DNA from: Psychrobacter sp. NG25
Lineage (GTDB): Bacteria > Pseudomonadota > Gammaproteobacteria > Pseudomonadales > Moraxellaceae
Length of the DNA stretch: 64,000 bases
Assembly: GCF_015234355.1 (NCBI RefSeq)
Contig: NZ_JADGMV010000006.1
Span: 62,001-126,000, forward strand
Direction of reading: 5' to 3'
The first letter of the stretch is position 1; the number at the start of each line of letters is the position of its first letter. Shown here piece by piece: positions 55,443 through 64,000 of the stretch. The position numbers and the translations under genes are program-made. The notes beneath the pieces were generated by a model, which searched no databases, was not told where the DNA came from, and worked only from the letters and a program-made list of their open reading frames with translations.

Positions 55443-58349
55443 TTAGCTTACTTCTTTCATGCCTTGCTCAAGCATCGGCTTCAAGAATATACCTGTATAT
55501 GACTCTTTGACTTCCGCCACTTGCTCAGGCGTACCTTCTGCGATGATCATACCGCCACCTTTGCCGCCTTCTGGGCCTAGATCAATCACCCAATCCGCCG
55601 TTTTGATGACATCTAAGTTATGCTCGATGACCACGATAGTATTACCTTTATCACGTAGGGCATGCAAGATATTGAGCAGCTTATCGATATCATGGAAATG
55701 CAAACCAGTGGTTGGCTCATCCAAGATGTAGAGCGTCTGTCCCGTATCGCGTTTAGCAAGCTCACGAGCCAGTTTGACACGCTGTGCTTCACCACCTGAC
55801 AGTGTCGGTGCAGACTGACCCAAGCGAATATAGCTCAGACCAACATCCATCAAGGCTTGCAGACGACGATAGATCGCTGGAATGGCTGAGAAGAACTCAG
55901 TCGCGTCTTCAACGGTCATATCGAGTACGTCGGCGATGGTTTTGCCTTTATAGTGAATCTCTAAGGTCTCGCGGTTATAGCGCTTGCCTTCACAAGTATC
56001 ACAAGGTACATACATGTCTGGTAAGAAATGCATCTCAACTTTAATGAGACCATCACCTTGACACATCTCACAGCGTCCGCCTTTTACATTGAAGCTAAAG
56101 CGACCAGCTTTATAACCACGAGCACGCGCTTCTTGCGTTTGTGCAAACATCTCACGTACTGGGGTAAACACGCCTGTATAAGTCGCTGGGTTTGAGCGCG
56201 GTGTACGACCAATTGGGCTTTGATCAATATCGACCATTTTGTCCAAATGCTCAAGTCCGCTAATGCTTTCAAACTTGTCTGCTATCAGCGTGGAGGCATT
56301 ATTCAACTGCGTTGCAGCTAGTGGCATCAGCGTACGGTTGATCAGGGTCGATTTACCAGAACCCGAAACCCCAGTGATACAAGTCATGACACCGATTGGT
56401 AACGTCAAATCAACATCGTGCAAGTTGTTGCCTGAGGCACCTTTTAGCTCGATCGTCATTGGGACTTGTTTGGGCTTAGCTTTACCTTTGACTTCCACAT
56501 CCATCATTTTTGGTTGATGACGAATGGTTGGAATTTCGATTTTTTTCTTACCAGACATGTATTGTCCAGTCAGCGATTCTTTATTTGCCATGATGTCATC
56601 GACGGTACCTTGAGCGATGATATGACCGCCATGTACGCCTGCGCCGACACCGATATCGATGACGTGATCCGCTTGGCGAATCGCATCTTCATCATGCTCA
56701 ACGACCAGTACCGTATTACCCAAATCACGCAAGCGCGTCAGAGTTTTGAGCAGGCGATCATTGTCACGTTGATGGAGTCCAATAGAGGGCTCATCGAGTA
56801 CATACATCACACCCATTAGGCCGGCACCGATTTGGCTGGCAAGACGAATACGCTGCGCTTCACCGCCCGATAGCGTTTCAGCAGAGCGGGCAAGGGATAA
56901 GTAGTCCAGTCCGACACTCACTAGGAAGTTCAGACGCTCATTGATCTCTTTAAAGATTTTTTCTGCGACTTCACCTTTATGACCGCCAATCTTTAGCGTT
57001 TTATAATACTCTGCAGCATCACCGATAGACAGTTTGACGATTTCAGCGATGGTTTGATCATCAACACGGACATTGCGTGAGATTTCATTCAAACGCGCAC
57101 CATCACAGACGTTACAAGTAGTATCAGCCAAGTATTTGGCCAGCTCGTCACGTACGAGATTGCTTTGCGTCTTAGCATAACGACGTTCTAGATAAGGAAG
57201 CACGCCTTCAAATGGTACGGTCTTATTGGTTTTACGACCGCGCTCATCGGTAAAGTTAAAGGTGAGCTTTTCTTTACCAGAGCCATTCATAATGAGGTCT
57301 TGCTGCTCTTTTGGTAGATCTTGCCACGGCGCATCCATATCAATTTTAAAATGATTGCATACAGTCGATAGCAGACCGAAGTAATAAGCATGACGCTTAT
57401 CCCAACCATTGATGGCTCCTTGATTGAGCGATTTTTCATGATGGGTAATCAGTTTCTCAGCAGAGAAGTATTGACGTTTACCGAGACCGTCACAGCTTGG
57501 ACAAGCGCCGTACGGATTGTTAAAACTGAACATGCGTGGCTCAAGCTCAGAGACGGCACGATCACAGACAGGGCAAGAATGCTTGGCTGACATGACTTGG
57601 TTTTCATCACCGCCTTCTTTTGGATTGCCATCCATGAAATGCAGTGTGACCAGACCTTGACCTAAGCGTAGGGCAGTCTCTAAACTCTCTGCGACGCGGT
57701 TACCCAAGTCATCACGAACTTTGAAGCGATCGACCACCACTTCGATGGTATGTTTTTTCTTCTTATCGAGTGTTGGTAGCTCGTCAGTATCATAGACATC
57801 GCCGTCGACGCGCACACGCACAAAGCCTTGACCAATGAGCTGCTCAAGCAAGACCGTATGCTCACCTTTACGCTCACGAATGACGGGTGCCAAAATCATG
57901 ATTTTGGTGTCATCTGGTAAAGCCATGACTTGGTCGACCATTTCGGTGACTGACTGTGCAACCATTGGCTCGCCATGCTCAGGGCAAAACGGCGTACCAA
58001 TACGTGCATACAGCAGACGCAGATAATCATAAATCTCAGTAATCGTACCGACCGTAGATCGTGGGTTATGGTTGGTCGATTTTTGCTCGATAGCAATCGC
58101 AGGGGATAGGCCCTCGATACTATCGACGTCAGGCTTTTCCATCTGTGATAGGAACTGACGTGCATAGGCCGATAAGCTCTCGACATAACGGCGTTGCCCT
58201 TCGGCATATAATGTATCGAATGCCAATGATGATTTACCAGAACCTGATAAACCAGTGATGACCACGAATTTATCTCGTGGTATGTCTAAATCGATGTTTT
58301 TTAAATTGTGCGTACGTGCGCCGCGTATTGCGATATGGTCATGTGCCAT
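55443..58349 (-). CDS. uvrA: excinuclease ABC subunit A
   Basis: 968 aa. Two ABC ATPase modules: Walker [14 protein letters not shown] near residue 34 and [13 protein letters not shown] near 664, signatures [14 protein letters not shown] (about 491) and [14 protein letters not shown] (about 850). Two zinc modules: [10 protein letters not shown]...CPSCDG (about 263-290) and CEMCQGDG...CDTCEGKRY (about 757-785). It finds DNA damage and loads UvrB for nucleotide excision repair. Slightly longer than E. coli UvrA (940 aa). AGGAAA is upstream. Divergent from yajR across a gap with a large palindrome. Confidence 0.97.
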   Translation of the reverse strand: MAHDHIAIRGARTHNLKNIDLDIPRDKFVVITGLSGSGKSSLAFDTLYAEGQRRYVESLSAYARQFLSQMEKPDVDSIEGLSPAIAIEQKSTNHNPRSTVGTITEIYDYLRLLYARIGTPFCPEHGEPMVAQSVTEMVDQVMALPDDTKIMILAPVIRERKGEHTVLLEQLIGQGFVRVRVDGDVYDTDELPTLDKKKKHTIEVVVDRFKVRDDLGNRVAESLETALRLGQGLVTLHFMDGNPKEGGDENQVMSAKHSCPVCDRAVSELEPRMFSFNNPYGACPSCDGLGKRQYFSAEKLITHHEKSLNQGAINGWDKRHAYYFGLLSTVCNHFKIDMDAPWQDLPKEQQDLIMNGSGKEKLTFNFTDERGRKTNKTVPFEGVLPYLERRYAKTQSNLVRDELAKYLADTTCNVCDGARLNEISRNVRVDDQTIAEIVKLSIGDAAEYYKTLKIGGHKGEVAEKIFKEINERLNFLVSVGLDYLSLARSAETLSGGEAQRIRLASQIGAGLMGVMYVLDEPSIGLHQRDNDRLLKTLTRLRDLGNTVLVVEHDEDAIRQADHVIDIGVGAGVHGGHIIAQGTVDDIMANKESLTGQYMSGKKKIEIPTIRHQPKMMDVEVKGKAKPKQVPMTIELKGASGNNLHDVDLTLPIGVMTCITGVSGSGKSTLINRTLMPLAATQLNNASTLIADKFESISGLEHLDKMVDIDQSPIGRTPRSNPATYTGVFTPVREMFAQTQEARARGYKAGRFSFNVKGGRCEMCQGDGLIKVEMHFLPDMYVPCDTCEGKRYNRETLEIHYKGKTIADVLDMTVEDATEFFSAIPAIYRRLQALMDVGLSYIRLGQSAPTLSGGEAQRVKLARELAKRDTGQTLYILDEPTTGLHFHDIDKLLNILHALRDKGNTIVVIEHNLDVIKTADWVIDLGPEGGKGGGMIIAEGTPEQVAEVKESYTGIFLKPMLEQGMKEVS

Positions 58350-58955
58350 CGGTGATAGGTTTCCTATTTGCTAAAATTGGTATTTAAAAAATGTCTAAAC
58401 GTTAAAAGCGTAAATGAAGTTGCAGTGGTTTATTAAAATTGTAGATAGTGCTGTCATTCATATCGCTCTATAAAGGCGTGGATAGTTTTATAGAGCGATA
58501 CAAACGAAACGATGTAAACGACAGTCGGTGTGCCCTTGTTTTAGTTTCTGATTTTAAGTTTTTGTTTTGATAAGTAAATCTAAATCAAATCAGCAGTGAG
58601 TAACAGGTAAGGTTTGTTATAGATTTTGCCAAACAATGTCATTTTATGAGAGGTATTCGTTATAGGGTCAATTCTGTATAAGGTATTGTCTAAGCTATAT
58701 AGTGCTGCTCTGGTAATGTTTGCGCCGTCTTACTTTATTGTCATGATAGTGGCATTATTCAAGGTACGGTTGCTATCAGATGCACTTAGTAACAAAATTA
58801 ATGACATCATATTTATCGTTAAGCATCAGCATATAAAGCAAAAGTCTCGGCAACCAAATGGCGAATGTCTTATACTAGTGGGCTTGATTTATAGGCTGAT
58901 GCCTCGATAAAAGCAGCAGTGATAAACCAGCTAATGATCAATCAGTGAGGCAGGT
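58350..58955. promoter_or_regulatory. divergent region uvrA / yajR with a strong hairpin
   Basis: 606 bp, the second longest gene-free stretch in the window. It must hold both promoters. Its only clear structure is the inverted repeat at 58461-58500. A TTG-started frame at 58686-58910 lacks an SD and a recognisable domain, and I do not call it. No repeat copy is present. Confidence 0.5.
58461..58500. repeat. 14-bp perfect inverted repeat upstream of uvrA
   Basis: Arms TATCGCTCTATAAA (58461-58474) and TTTATAGAGCGATA (58487-58500) are exact reverse complements around a 12-nt loop. There is no T-run on either side, so it is not a standard terminator. It lies 112 bp upstream of the uvrA start. 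Confidence 0.7.
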
Positions 58956-60320
58956 ATGAATAGCGTAGAAAAACGGGCAATCCTCGGGGTCGGTGGTATC
59001 TTTGCCTTACGGATGGTTGGTTTGTTTATGATTGTCCCAGTATTTTCTGTATACGGTAACAATTATGCGCATGCGACGCCATTTTTGATTGGTTTGGCAG
59101 TTGGTATTTATGGGCTTGGGCAGGCTGTTTTTCAGATACCGATGAGCCTTGCCGCTGACAAATTCCCGCGCAAACCTATTATATTTTTAGGTTTAGTCTT
59201 GTTTGCTCTCGGCGGTATCATCGCGGCCAATGCGACGGATATCTATGAAGTCATTATCGGTCGCGCGCTGGCGGGTAGTGGCGCTGTCTCTGCCGTACTG
59301 ATGGCATTACTGGCTGATGTGACTCGCGAAGAGATGCGTACCAAAGCGATGGCTACGATGGGTTTGACCATTGCGACCTCCATTATGCTTGCGTTTGCCT
59401 TTGGCCCGTTGTTGGTTGGTTCGCTTGGCATTTCTGGTCTGTTTTGGCTCACAGCAGGCTTTGCTATTTTGGCGATGTTGCTCTTAATGATAGTACCGAC
59501 GCCGCTAAGGGTGCTTAAGCATAATCTGGACAATAAATCGATCGGTGAGCAATTAGCGACAGTACTCAAAATTGGTGATTTAAACCGCTTGCATATCGGT
59601 ATTTTTGCGCTACATCTGACCATGACTGCAATATTTGTCATTTTGCCGCATCAGCTTAATGAAGTGATGGGATTATCAGTACGCCAGCAGGGCTTGGTTT
59701 ATTTACCCCTACTATTTATTGGTTTTGCGGTAGCGATACCTTTTATTATTATCGCTGAAAAGAAACGCAAGATGCGCCAGGTATTTTTGGGTGCATTGGC
59801 ATTAATAACCGTAGCTTTAGCCATACTCGCACTGGGTAGTCAGGCGGGTATTGGTATTATTTTAGGCTTATTGCTGTACTTTATGGGCTTTAATCTCATT
59901 GAGGCGACCATTCCTTCATGGATTTCTAAGCGCGCGCCAGTGGCCAATAAAGCGACAGCCATGGGAATAAGCTCATCTAGCCAGTTTTTTGGTGCGTTTG
60001 TGGGTGGGGCAATGGGCGGGCTATTATTGAGTCAGCCTAGCCTCTTGGCATGGGGTATATTGGCAGTCATTATGGGCATCGCGCTGCTGCTTATTATACC
60101 TATTGCGCAGCCACCATACCTATCAAGCACGACCGTTAGTATTCCTAAAAATGTCAATATGCAAGACTGGTCACGCCAGATGCTAGCAGTAGATGGTGTC
60201 GATGAGCTAGTCGTGATGGCAAAAGAGAAAGTGGCCTATCTCAAATTGGATAAAACCCAGCTGACGGACGATTCAAGGCAGCAACTATCAAGCTTGGCAC
60301 AGAGCCCGCTAGATATATAA
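58956..60320 (+). CDS. yajR: MFS transporter, YajR-like
   Basis: 454 aa with 12 predicted helices. The helix 2-3 loop carries AADKFPRKPI, the MFS signature region (motif A in variant form). After helix 12, residues about 400-454 form a small alpha/beta domain (NMQDWSRQMLAVDGVDELVV, KEKVAYLKLDKTQL), the YAM-type C-terminal domain that marks YajR. Substrate unknown. GAGG precedes the ATG. It sits in the uvrA-MFS-ssb arrangement known from Acinetobacter. Confidence 0.9.
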   Translation: MNSVEKRAILGVGGIFALRMVGLFMIVPVFSVYGNNYAHATPFLIGLAVGIYGLGQAVFQIPMSLAADKFPRKPIIFLGLVLFALGGIIAANATDIYEVIIGRALAGSGAVSAVLMALLADVTREEMRTKAMATMGLTIATSIMLAFAFGPLLVGSLGISGLFWLTAGFAILAMLLLMIVPTPLRVLKHNLDNKSIGEQLATVLKIGDLNRLHIGIFALHLTMTAIFVILPHQLNEVMGLSVRQQGLVYLPLLFIGFAVAIPFIIIAEKKRKMRQVFLGALALITVALAILALGSQAGIGIILGLLLYFMGFNLIEATIPSWISKRAPVANKATAMGISSSSQFFGAFVGGAMGGLLLSQPSLLAWGILAVIMGIALLLIIPIAQPPYLSSTTVSIPKNVNMQDWSRQMLAVDGVDELVVMAKEKVAYLKLDKTQLTDDSRQQLSSLAQSPLDI

Positions 60321-60465
60321 TAGGCCATACATAATGCTATTAGGTTGGTCGAAAAGGTCTGGGTAGTCAAAAACAGAGTAGACAACAACTGTATAGACCG
60401 CCACTATTATGAGGGGCAATCTAAACCTCTTTACTTAAATCTATCTCTATTTAAAAGGAATTAAT

Positions 60466-61113
60466 ATGAGTAAGTTTACGATGCTGTCTAGTAGTACTGT
60501 TATTAGCAAAGACATTGTTCGAGTAGCTGAGCCATCTGCCTCTTTGTCTTTGGTGCCTCGATCAATAGCTAAGGTCGTGTTAGGTGCAGGGCTGTCAGCC
60601 ACTTTATTCATCTCTGGCTGTGCCACCCAAAATATTCAAGCTTATCAAAATACCACGCCAACGCTCAATATGCATGAGTTTTTCTCAGGTCAGATTGATG
60701 GTTGGGGAATGTTTCAGGGCCGCAATGGTGAGGTTAAAAAACGTTTTTATGTCGATATCGATGCCACTCACGAGGGTGACGATGTTATCGTTTTGGATGA
60801 GAAGTTCTCATGGTCAGATGGGTCAAAATCGCAGCGTATATGGCGACTGACCAAGCAAGTTGATGGTAGTTGGAAAGGGACGGCAGGCGATGTCATCGGT
60901 GAGGCGACAGGGAAAGTCGTTGGTAATACGCTCCACTGGAATTATTTATTAGAATTGCCTGTTGAAGACAAGACCTATAAAGTCAACTTCGATGATTGGA
61001 TGTATCTTATCAATGAAGATGTCATGCTAAATCGATCTGTAATGAAAAAATTCGGCGTAGAGTTGGGTAGTGTCACCTTAAGTATGCACCGCAATCGCGC
61101 TGAAGCTAAGTAA
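60466..61113 (+). CDS. DUF3833 family lipoprotein
   Basis: 215 aa. An extended N-terminal leader (about 30 residues) precedes the signal segment and lipobox LFISGCATQN. The remainder matches DUF3833: LNMHEFFSGQIDGWGMFQGR, FSWSDGSKSQRIWRL, and the C-terminal DDWMYLINEDVMLNRSVMKK. The family is lipocalin-like and uncharacterised. AAGGAATT precedes the ATG. It lies between yajR and ssb. Confidence 0.87.
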   Translation: MSKFTMLSSSTVISKDIVRVAEPSASLSLVPRSIAKVVLGAGLSATLFISGCATQNIQAYQNTTPTLNMHEFFSGQIDGWGMFQGRNGEVKKRFYVDIDATHEGDDVIVLDEKFSWSDGSKSQRIWRLTKQVDGSWKGTAGDVIGEATGKVVGNTLHWNYLLELPVEDKTYKVNFDDWMYLINEDVMLNRSVMKKFGVELGSVTLSMHRNRAEAK

Positions 61114-61414
61114 AAAGTGGTATGAAAAGGTTATATCGAAAGCTTACGGTGTTAATCCGTTTATGAAAATGGCAAAATAGTCACATTGTTTTTGACTATA
61201 ATCATAACCACTATACCTAAGTGCCAGAAACTAAGCGCTAGGAACTAAGCATCAGGATCTAAGCGACATGCATTGTCGCTTGTAGTAAGTAGGCTATAGA
61301 TATTTGAACCAAAATTAGTTAAAGTAAAATCATAATACTAATAGTATTAATCGATACTACTAACGAAAAATTAAAAAGCTTTATCAAATTATTCATAAGT
61401 AAAAGGACGGTATC
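61114..61414 (+). promoter_or_regulatory. ssb upstream region with tandem repeats and hairpin
   Basis: 301 bp. It contains about 3.5 tandem copies of a 14-bp unit at 61217-61268 followed directly by an 8-bp-stem hairpin at 61261-61281, then AT-rich sequence leading to the ssb ATG. The repeats may be protein-binding sites regulating ssb. Confidence 0.5.
61217..61281 (+). repeat. 14-bp tandem repeats (3.5 copies) ending in a hairpin, upstream of ssb
   Basis: Units CTAAGTGCCAGAAA (61217), CTAAGCGCTAGGAA (61231), CTAAGCATCAGGAT (61245) and a partial CTAAGCGA (61259). The last unit merges into the perfect stem AAGCGACA / TGTCGCTT with a 5-nt loop. Nothing else in the window has this layout. Confidence 0.78.
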
Positions 61415-62047
61415 ATGCGCGGAGTTAATAAAGTTATCATCATCGGTAACCTTGGAGCAGACCCTGAGGCACGTCAATTCAATAATGGTGGCGGCGTGAC
61501 CAATATCTCGGTTGCGACATCAGAGCAATGGACAGACAAACAAAGCGGTGAAAAAAGAGAAGCCACTGAATGGCATCGTATTGCACTCTTTAACCGTTTA
61601 GGTGAAATTGCGGCACAGTATTTGCGTAAAGGCAGCAAAGTCTATATCGAAGGCAGCTTGCGTACACGTAAATATCAAGACCCCAATGGCCAAGACCGTT
61701 ATATCACCGAGATTCGTGCTGAGCAAATGCAAATGCTAGACGGTGCAACTGGCGGTGGTCAAGGCGGAGATAGCTTTGGTGGTCAGAACTCAAACAGCTA
61801 TGGCAATCAAGGTGGCTCAAATCAGGGCTATAGCAACCAAAATGGTCAAAACAACTTTGGTCAGCAAGGTAACAATCAGCCAGCTCAACAAGGTGGCTAT
61901 AACCAAGCTAGCGGTGGTCAGAACAGCTACAATAACAATCAAGCACCTGCTCAACAAAACCAGTTTAATCAACCAGCTCAAAAGCCTGCTCAATCTAAGC
62001 CTACGGCAATGCCAGATGGCCCTGTAGATGACGATATCCCGTTCTAG
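61415..62047 (+). CDS. ssb: single-stranded DNA-binding protein
   Basis: 210 aa. The OB fold covers residues 1-112: [40 protein letters not shown] and [18 protein letters not shown] long Gln/Asn/Gly-rich disordered linker (112-200) leads to the acidic tip DDDIPF that binds partner proteins. It coats ssDNA and recruits replication and repair enzymes such as PriA, which is also in this window. AAGGACGG SD. Two terminators follow. Confidence 0.97.
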   Translation: MRGVNKVIIIGNLGADPEARQFNNGGGVTNISVATSEQWTDKQSGEKREATEWHRIALFNRLGEIAAQYLRKGSKVYIEGSLRTRKYQDPNGQDRYITEIRAEQMQMLDGATGGGQGGDSFGGQNSNSYGNQGGSNQGYSNQNGQNNFGQQGNNQPAQQGGYNQASGGQNSYNNNQAPAQQNQFNQPAQKPAQSKPTAMPDGPVDDDIPF

Positions 62048-62048
62048 G

Positions 62049-62144
62049 ATACACTTTAGACTTTAATGTAAAATATATGTTTTAGAAAACCCGCTACTAG
62101 CGGGTTTTCCTTTATCTATAGAATAAAAATAGTCTAAAGTGTAT
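62049..62144. repeat. 14-bp inverted repeat enclosing the first ssb terminator
   Basis: ATACACTTTAGACT (62049-62062) and its exact reverse complement AGTCTAAAGTGTAT (62131-62144) flank the hairpin at 62086-62108. The two arms lie 68 bp apart, so a larger structure could form in RNA or DNA. Confidence 0.7.
62086..62113 (+). terminator. first intrinsic terminator of ssb
   Basis: Stem AAAACCCGCTA / TAGCGGGTTTT with a short loop and T-rich tail, 39 bp after the ssb stop. Confidence 0.9.
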
Positions 62145-62151
62145 GCTTTGA

Positions 62152-62177
62152 AATCCCGCTAATAGCGGGGTTTTTTA
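62152..62177 (+). terminator. second intrinsic terminator of ssb
   Basis: Stem TCCCGCTA / TAGCGGGG (one wobble) followed by TTTTTT; near copy of the first terminator, 66 bp further on. Confidence 0.87.
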
Positions 62178-62191
62178 TATGCGACGATAAA

Positions 62192-62298
62192 TATAGTCGA
62201 TCCTCTATAAAATAGTTACAACGTTAACCTCGCTTGAAGTATCACATGTACATCTGCACTCGGTTGCCTTGTACTTCTTTTCAACTGAATTAACTATA
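62192..62298 (+). repeat. 107-bp dispersed MITE-like element, copy 6
   Basis: Ends TATAGTC and TAACTATA; interior GTTAACCTCGCTTGAAGTAT and GCACTCGGTTGCCTTGTACT. Starts 15 bp after the second ssb terminator. One of the two best preserved copies. Confidence 0.85.
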
Positions 62299-62843
62299 AT
62301 TTAAAAAACGTCATTTTATAGTATTGCTAAAAGCCATGTAAAAACTATGAAGATGGTCTTTATTTATATAGGTACTAATTACCTAAATAAAATAAAACGT
62401 TTGTCTGTTTTTGGTTGTAATTAAGGTTTCCAAAACTTCAATTTTCAAAGAATAAAAATTCAGTAATGGGGTGTTGGGTTAATTATAGAAATTAATAATC
62501 GAATAGGTATGGGTTAGAATTATTAAGTTTAAAAGATCTACTTCGCTTATTTATTCGTCAATTTTCATGTCGAAAATGATAAAAATTACCTTTCATATCC
62601 TATATCAACCGTCTGTTCTATTAAATCTAATTAATACTAACAGTCTATTAGACAGGTTGATATAATTTACTTGAATCAATGATTTATACGATATTAAAGG
62701 TTAGACTTTCGTTTAAAGTAATTTTTATTAGCAAATGAAAAGTCAAGGTTTGGCCATTTAATGGTTTAAAACATAAAAACTTACTTGGTCGGTAGCTTAA
62801 AATAAGAATGCCTGCCTCTCACTGCTAGTATTGAGTATATACA
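62299..62843. other. long AT-rich intergenic region
   Basis: 545 bp of very AT-rich DNA between the repeat copy and the next gene. No ORF above 60 codons, no terminator and no recognisable ncRNA. It must contain the promoter of the 62844 gene. I see no further structure. Confidence 0.5.
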
Positions 62844-63491
62844 ATGAATTATGGTGATGTGTTTCGAAAAAGTGATTTAGGTAGAGAAGAGATTAAATCT
62901 CAAAGTCTAGGTGTATTGCCGCGAGAAGCTAGAACGTTACTTATTATGATTGATGGCAGACGCACGTATCAGAGTTATCTTAATACGCTCGACAGTAGCA
63001 AGATGTTTGCTGAATTTGGTGGTATTGCACCGCTGTTTGAGCTGCTTTTAGACCTTGAGTGTATTGAAGTAGCGTCGGCTGGCAGTGCTGAGACCGAAAT
63101 ACCTACGCTTTCACAGACGACAATTACATCTATACCTGTCACGACTCAATCTCAACCAGCAGCACCAGCTTTTGATGAGAAGTCTGAAATAGAATTCAAT
63201 AATACATTTAATGGTAAAAGCACGACTAAGGTAAAAGAGTCAGAAAAGAAATCACTCAGTAGTATATTCAAAGCCAAGCCATCTAGTGTTAGCGATGAAA
63301 CGATAAAATCTGATTTAGCCACATTTATTGAAAAAAATGCAGAACCTATAGAGGCTTGGGGTTATTTACTAAGTCTAGAGCAATGCGGCAATAGGACGCA
63401 GTTATTGATCTTAGCAAAAGAAATACAGAATACGAGTAGCGGTAGTTTAGCGCGTGGTATGAATGACTTTATCAAAAGAATTGAACGTTAA
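62844..63491 (+). CDS. unknown protein, conserved-looking N- and C-terminal parts
   Basis: 215 aa, soluble. The N-terminal 75 residues (GREEIKSQSLGVLPREARTL, LIMIDGRRTYQSYL) look like a compact helical domain ending in LFELLLDLECIEV. A Ser/Thr/Pro/Glu-rich linker of about 70 residues follows, then a C-terminal helical segment (LATFIEKNAEPIEAWGYLLS, LILAKEIQNTSSGSLARG). I do not recognise the family. The SD is weak. It precedes the BLUF gene by 107 bp on the same strand. Confidence 0.72.
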   Translation: MNYGDVFRKSDLGREEIKSQSLGVLPREARTLLIMIDGRRTYQSYLNTLDSSKMFAEFGGIAPLFELLLDLECIEVASAGSAETEIPTLSQTTITSIPVTTQSQPAAPAFDEKSEIEFNNTFNGKSTTKVKESEKKSLSSIFKAKPSSVSDETIKSDLATFIEKNAEPIEAWGYLLSLEQCGNRTQLLILAKEIQNTSSGSLARGMNDFIKRIER

Positions 63492-63598
63492 TATTGACGG
63501 TATTCATGTAGTAAACAACGGATATGACAAATATTTGGTTATGAAAAATAACGGTGCTGTCATTGTTGAAAAATCTAGCAAACTAATTGGAGTTTCTT

Positions 63599-64000
63599 GT
63601 GGAATCAGCTGAGCTATCGGAATTAAATTGTCTAAAAATGCGTCATGGTGAGCATGTTATTTTACGTTTAACTTATATTAGCCGTTATAACATCGATAAT
63701 CCTACTGGTGAAGTGACTCGTATTCTTACTCAAGCGCAGCAAAATAACGAGCGCAATGGTATTACGGGTGCGTTGGTGTTCAACCACAATTACTTTTTGC
63801 AAAGTATTGAAGGGGCGAGGCCTGTTATCAATGCATTGCTGAGAAAGTTGGTCAAAGACGATCGACATTATGCACTACAAGTTATCGAGTGCCGTGAAGT
63901 TGAGCAGCGTCATTGGAGTAAGTGGTCAATGAAATACTTAATCCCAAGTGATGAAAACAAGGGTCTGGCACTCAAGTTTTCGACAGGCAGTCAGTTCAAT
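63599..64000 (+). CDS. BLUF-domain blue-light photoreceptor, N-terminal part
   Basis: Open to the right edge; 134 codons visible. GTG start with GGAG six to seven bases upstream. The BLUF fold is complete: Tyr26 (LTYISRY), Asn50 (QNNERNGITGAL), Gln68 (YFLQSIEG), Trp109 and Met111 (WSKWSMKY). The spacing equals that of AppA residues 21/45/63/104/106, so flavin binding and photocycle are expected. Whether an output domain follows cannot be seen. Short BLUF proteins such as Acinetobacter BlsA act through protein partners. Confidence 0.92.
   Translation, partial: MESAELSELNCLKMRHGEHVILRLTYISRYNIDNPTGEVTRILTQAQQNNERNGITGALVFNHNYFLQSIEGARPVINALLRKLVKDDRHYALQVIECREVEQRHWSKWSMKYLIPSDENKGLALKFSTGSQFN

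Noticed and set aside
58686..58910. TTG-started 74-codon frame between uvrA and yajR
   Set aside because: No SD, no recognisable domain and composition like the surrounding intergenic DNA.

Overview
The window looks like a chromosomal segment of a gammaproteobacterium of the family Moraxellaceae, most likely Psychrobacter. The case rests on gene content and order: gmk-rpoZ-spoT-ridA facing ispH, a SpoT with an eroded synthetase domain, a CcsA/YpjD gene divergent from ffh, a yciB-yciI cluster divergent from a PHP-family RNase, and uvrA-yajR-(DUF3833)-ssb. Base composition is moderate to AT-leaning. No rRNA, tRNA, CRISPR array, intact transposase, prophage or biosynthetic cluster was seen, so most of the window is core housekeeping DNA.

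Layout. Positions 1-1601 hold the start of trmB and a membrane gene with a pilin-like tail. Positions 1614-12491 are a minus-strand block: a Kef-type antiporter, an unknown gene, a CDF metal exporter, priA, ridA, spoT, rpoZ and gmk. Positions 12831-22989 run on the plus strand: ispH, a thioesterase, htpG behind a clear heat-shock promoter, a membrane-anchored C13 (legumain-like) peptidase, fghA, a TIGR03643 gene, rpe and small membrane genes. Next come rpmG/rpmB, purU, a ypjD-like gene and a plus block with ffh, tsaB, uppP, rsmJ, ubiA and a DUF4112 gene. From 32.7 to 50.4 kb the strands alternate: an MliC-like lipoprotein, yjbQ, yiaA, mnmC, yciI, yciB, rnm, a diguanylate cyclase, truD, a Rieske/FAD oxidoreductase, a GNAT enzyme, an XAC2610-like protein, gor and a split ThrE exporter (yjjP/yjjB). 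An M48 lipoprotein precedes an AT-rich accessory patch at about 51.6-55.4 kb. The end holds uvrA, yajR, a DUF3833 lipoprotein, ssb, an unknown gene and the start of a BLUF photoreceptor.

How the genes fit together. Several encode translation and tRNA/rRNA modification (trmB, tsaB, truD, mnmC, rsmJ, rpmB, rpmG). Others serve replication and repair (priA, uvrA, ssb), stringent response and transcription (spoT, rpoZ), envelope precursor recycling (uppP), redox and formaldehyde handling (gor, fghA), isoprenoid/quinone synthesis (ispH, ubiA) and one-carbon metabolism (purU). A GGDEF enzyme and a BLUF protein suggest c-di-GMP and blue-light signalling.

The most unusual material is not a classical gene system. 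(1) A dispersed, apparently non-coding 107-bp element with TATAGTC/GACTATA ends occurs six times in intergenic DNA, in both orientations; it looks like a MITE. (2) The 51.6-55.4 kb patch holds genes I cannot assign, one gene cut by a single in-frame stop, a decayed partial copy of a neighbouring lipoprotein gene, and near-identical terminator hairpins. (3) The ssb gene is flanked by 14-bp tandem repeats plus a hairpin upstream and by a terminator nested in a 14-bp inverted repeat downstream. (4) Some core proteins show changed motifs: the SpoT synthetase domain is eroded, and UppP has Tyr where the E. coli motif has His.
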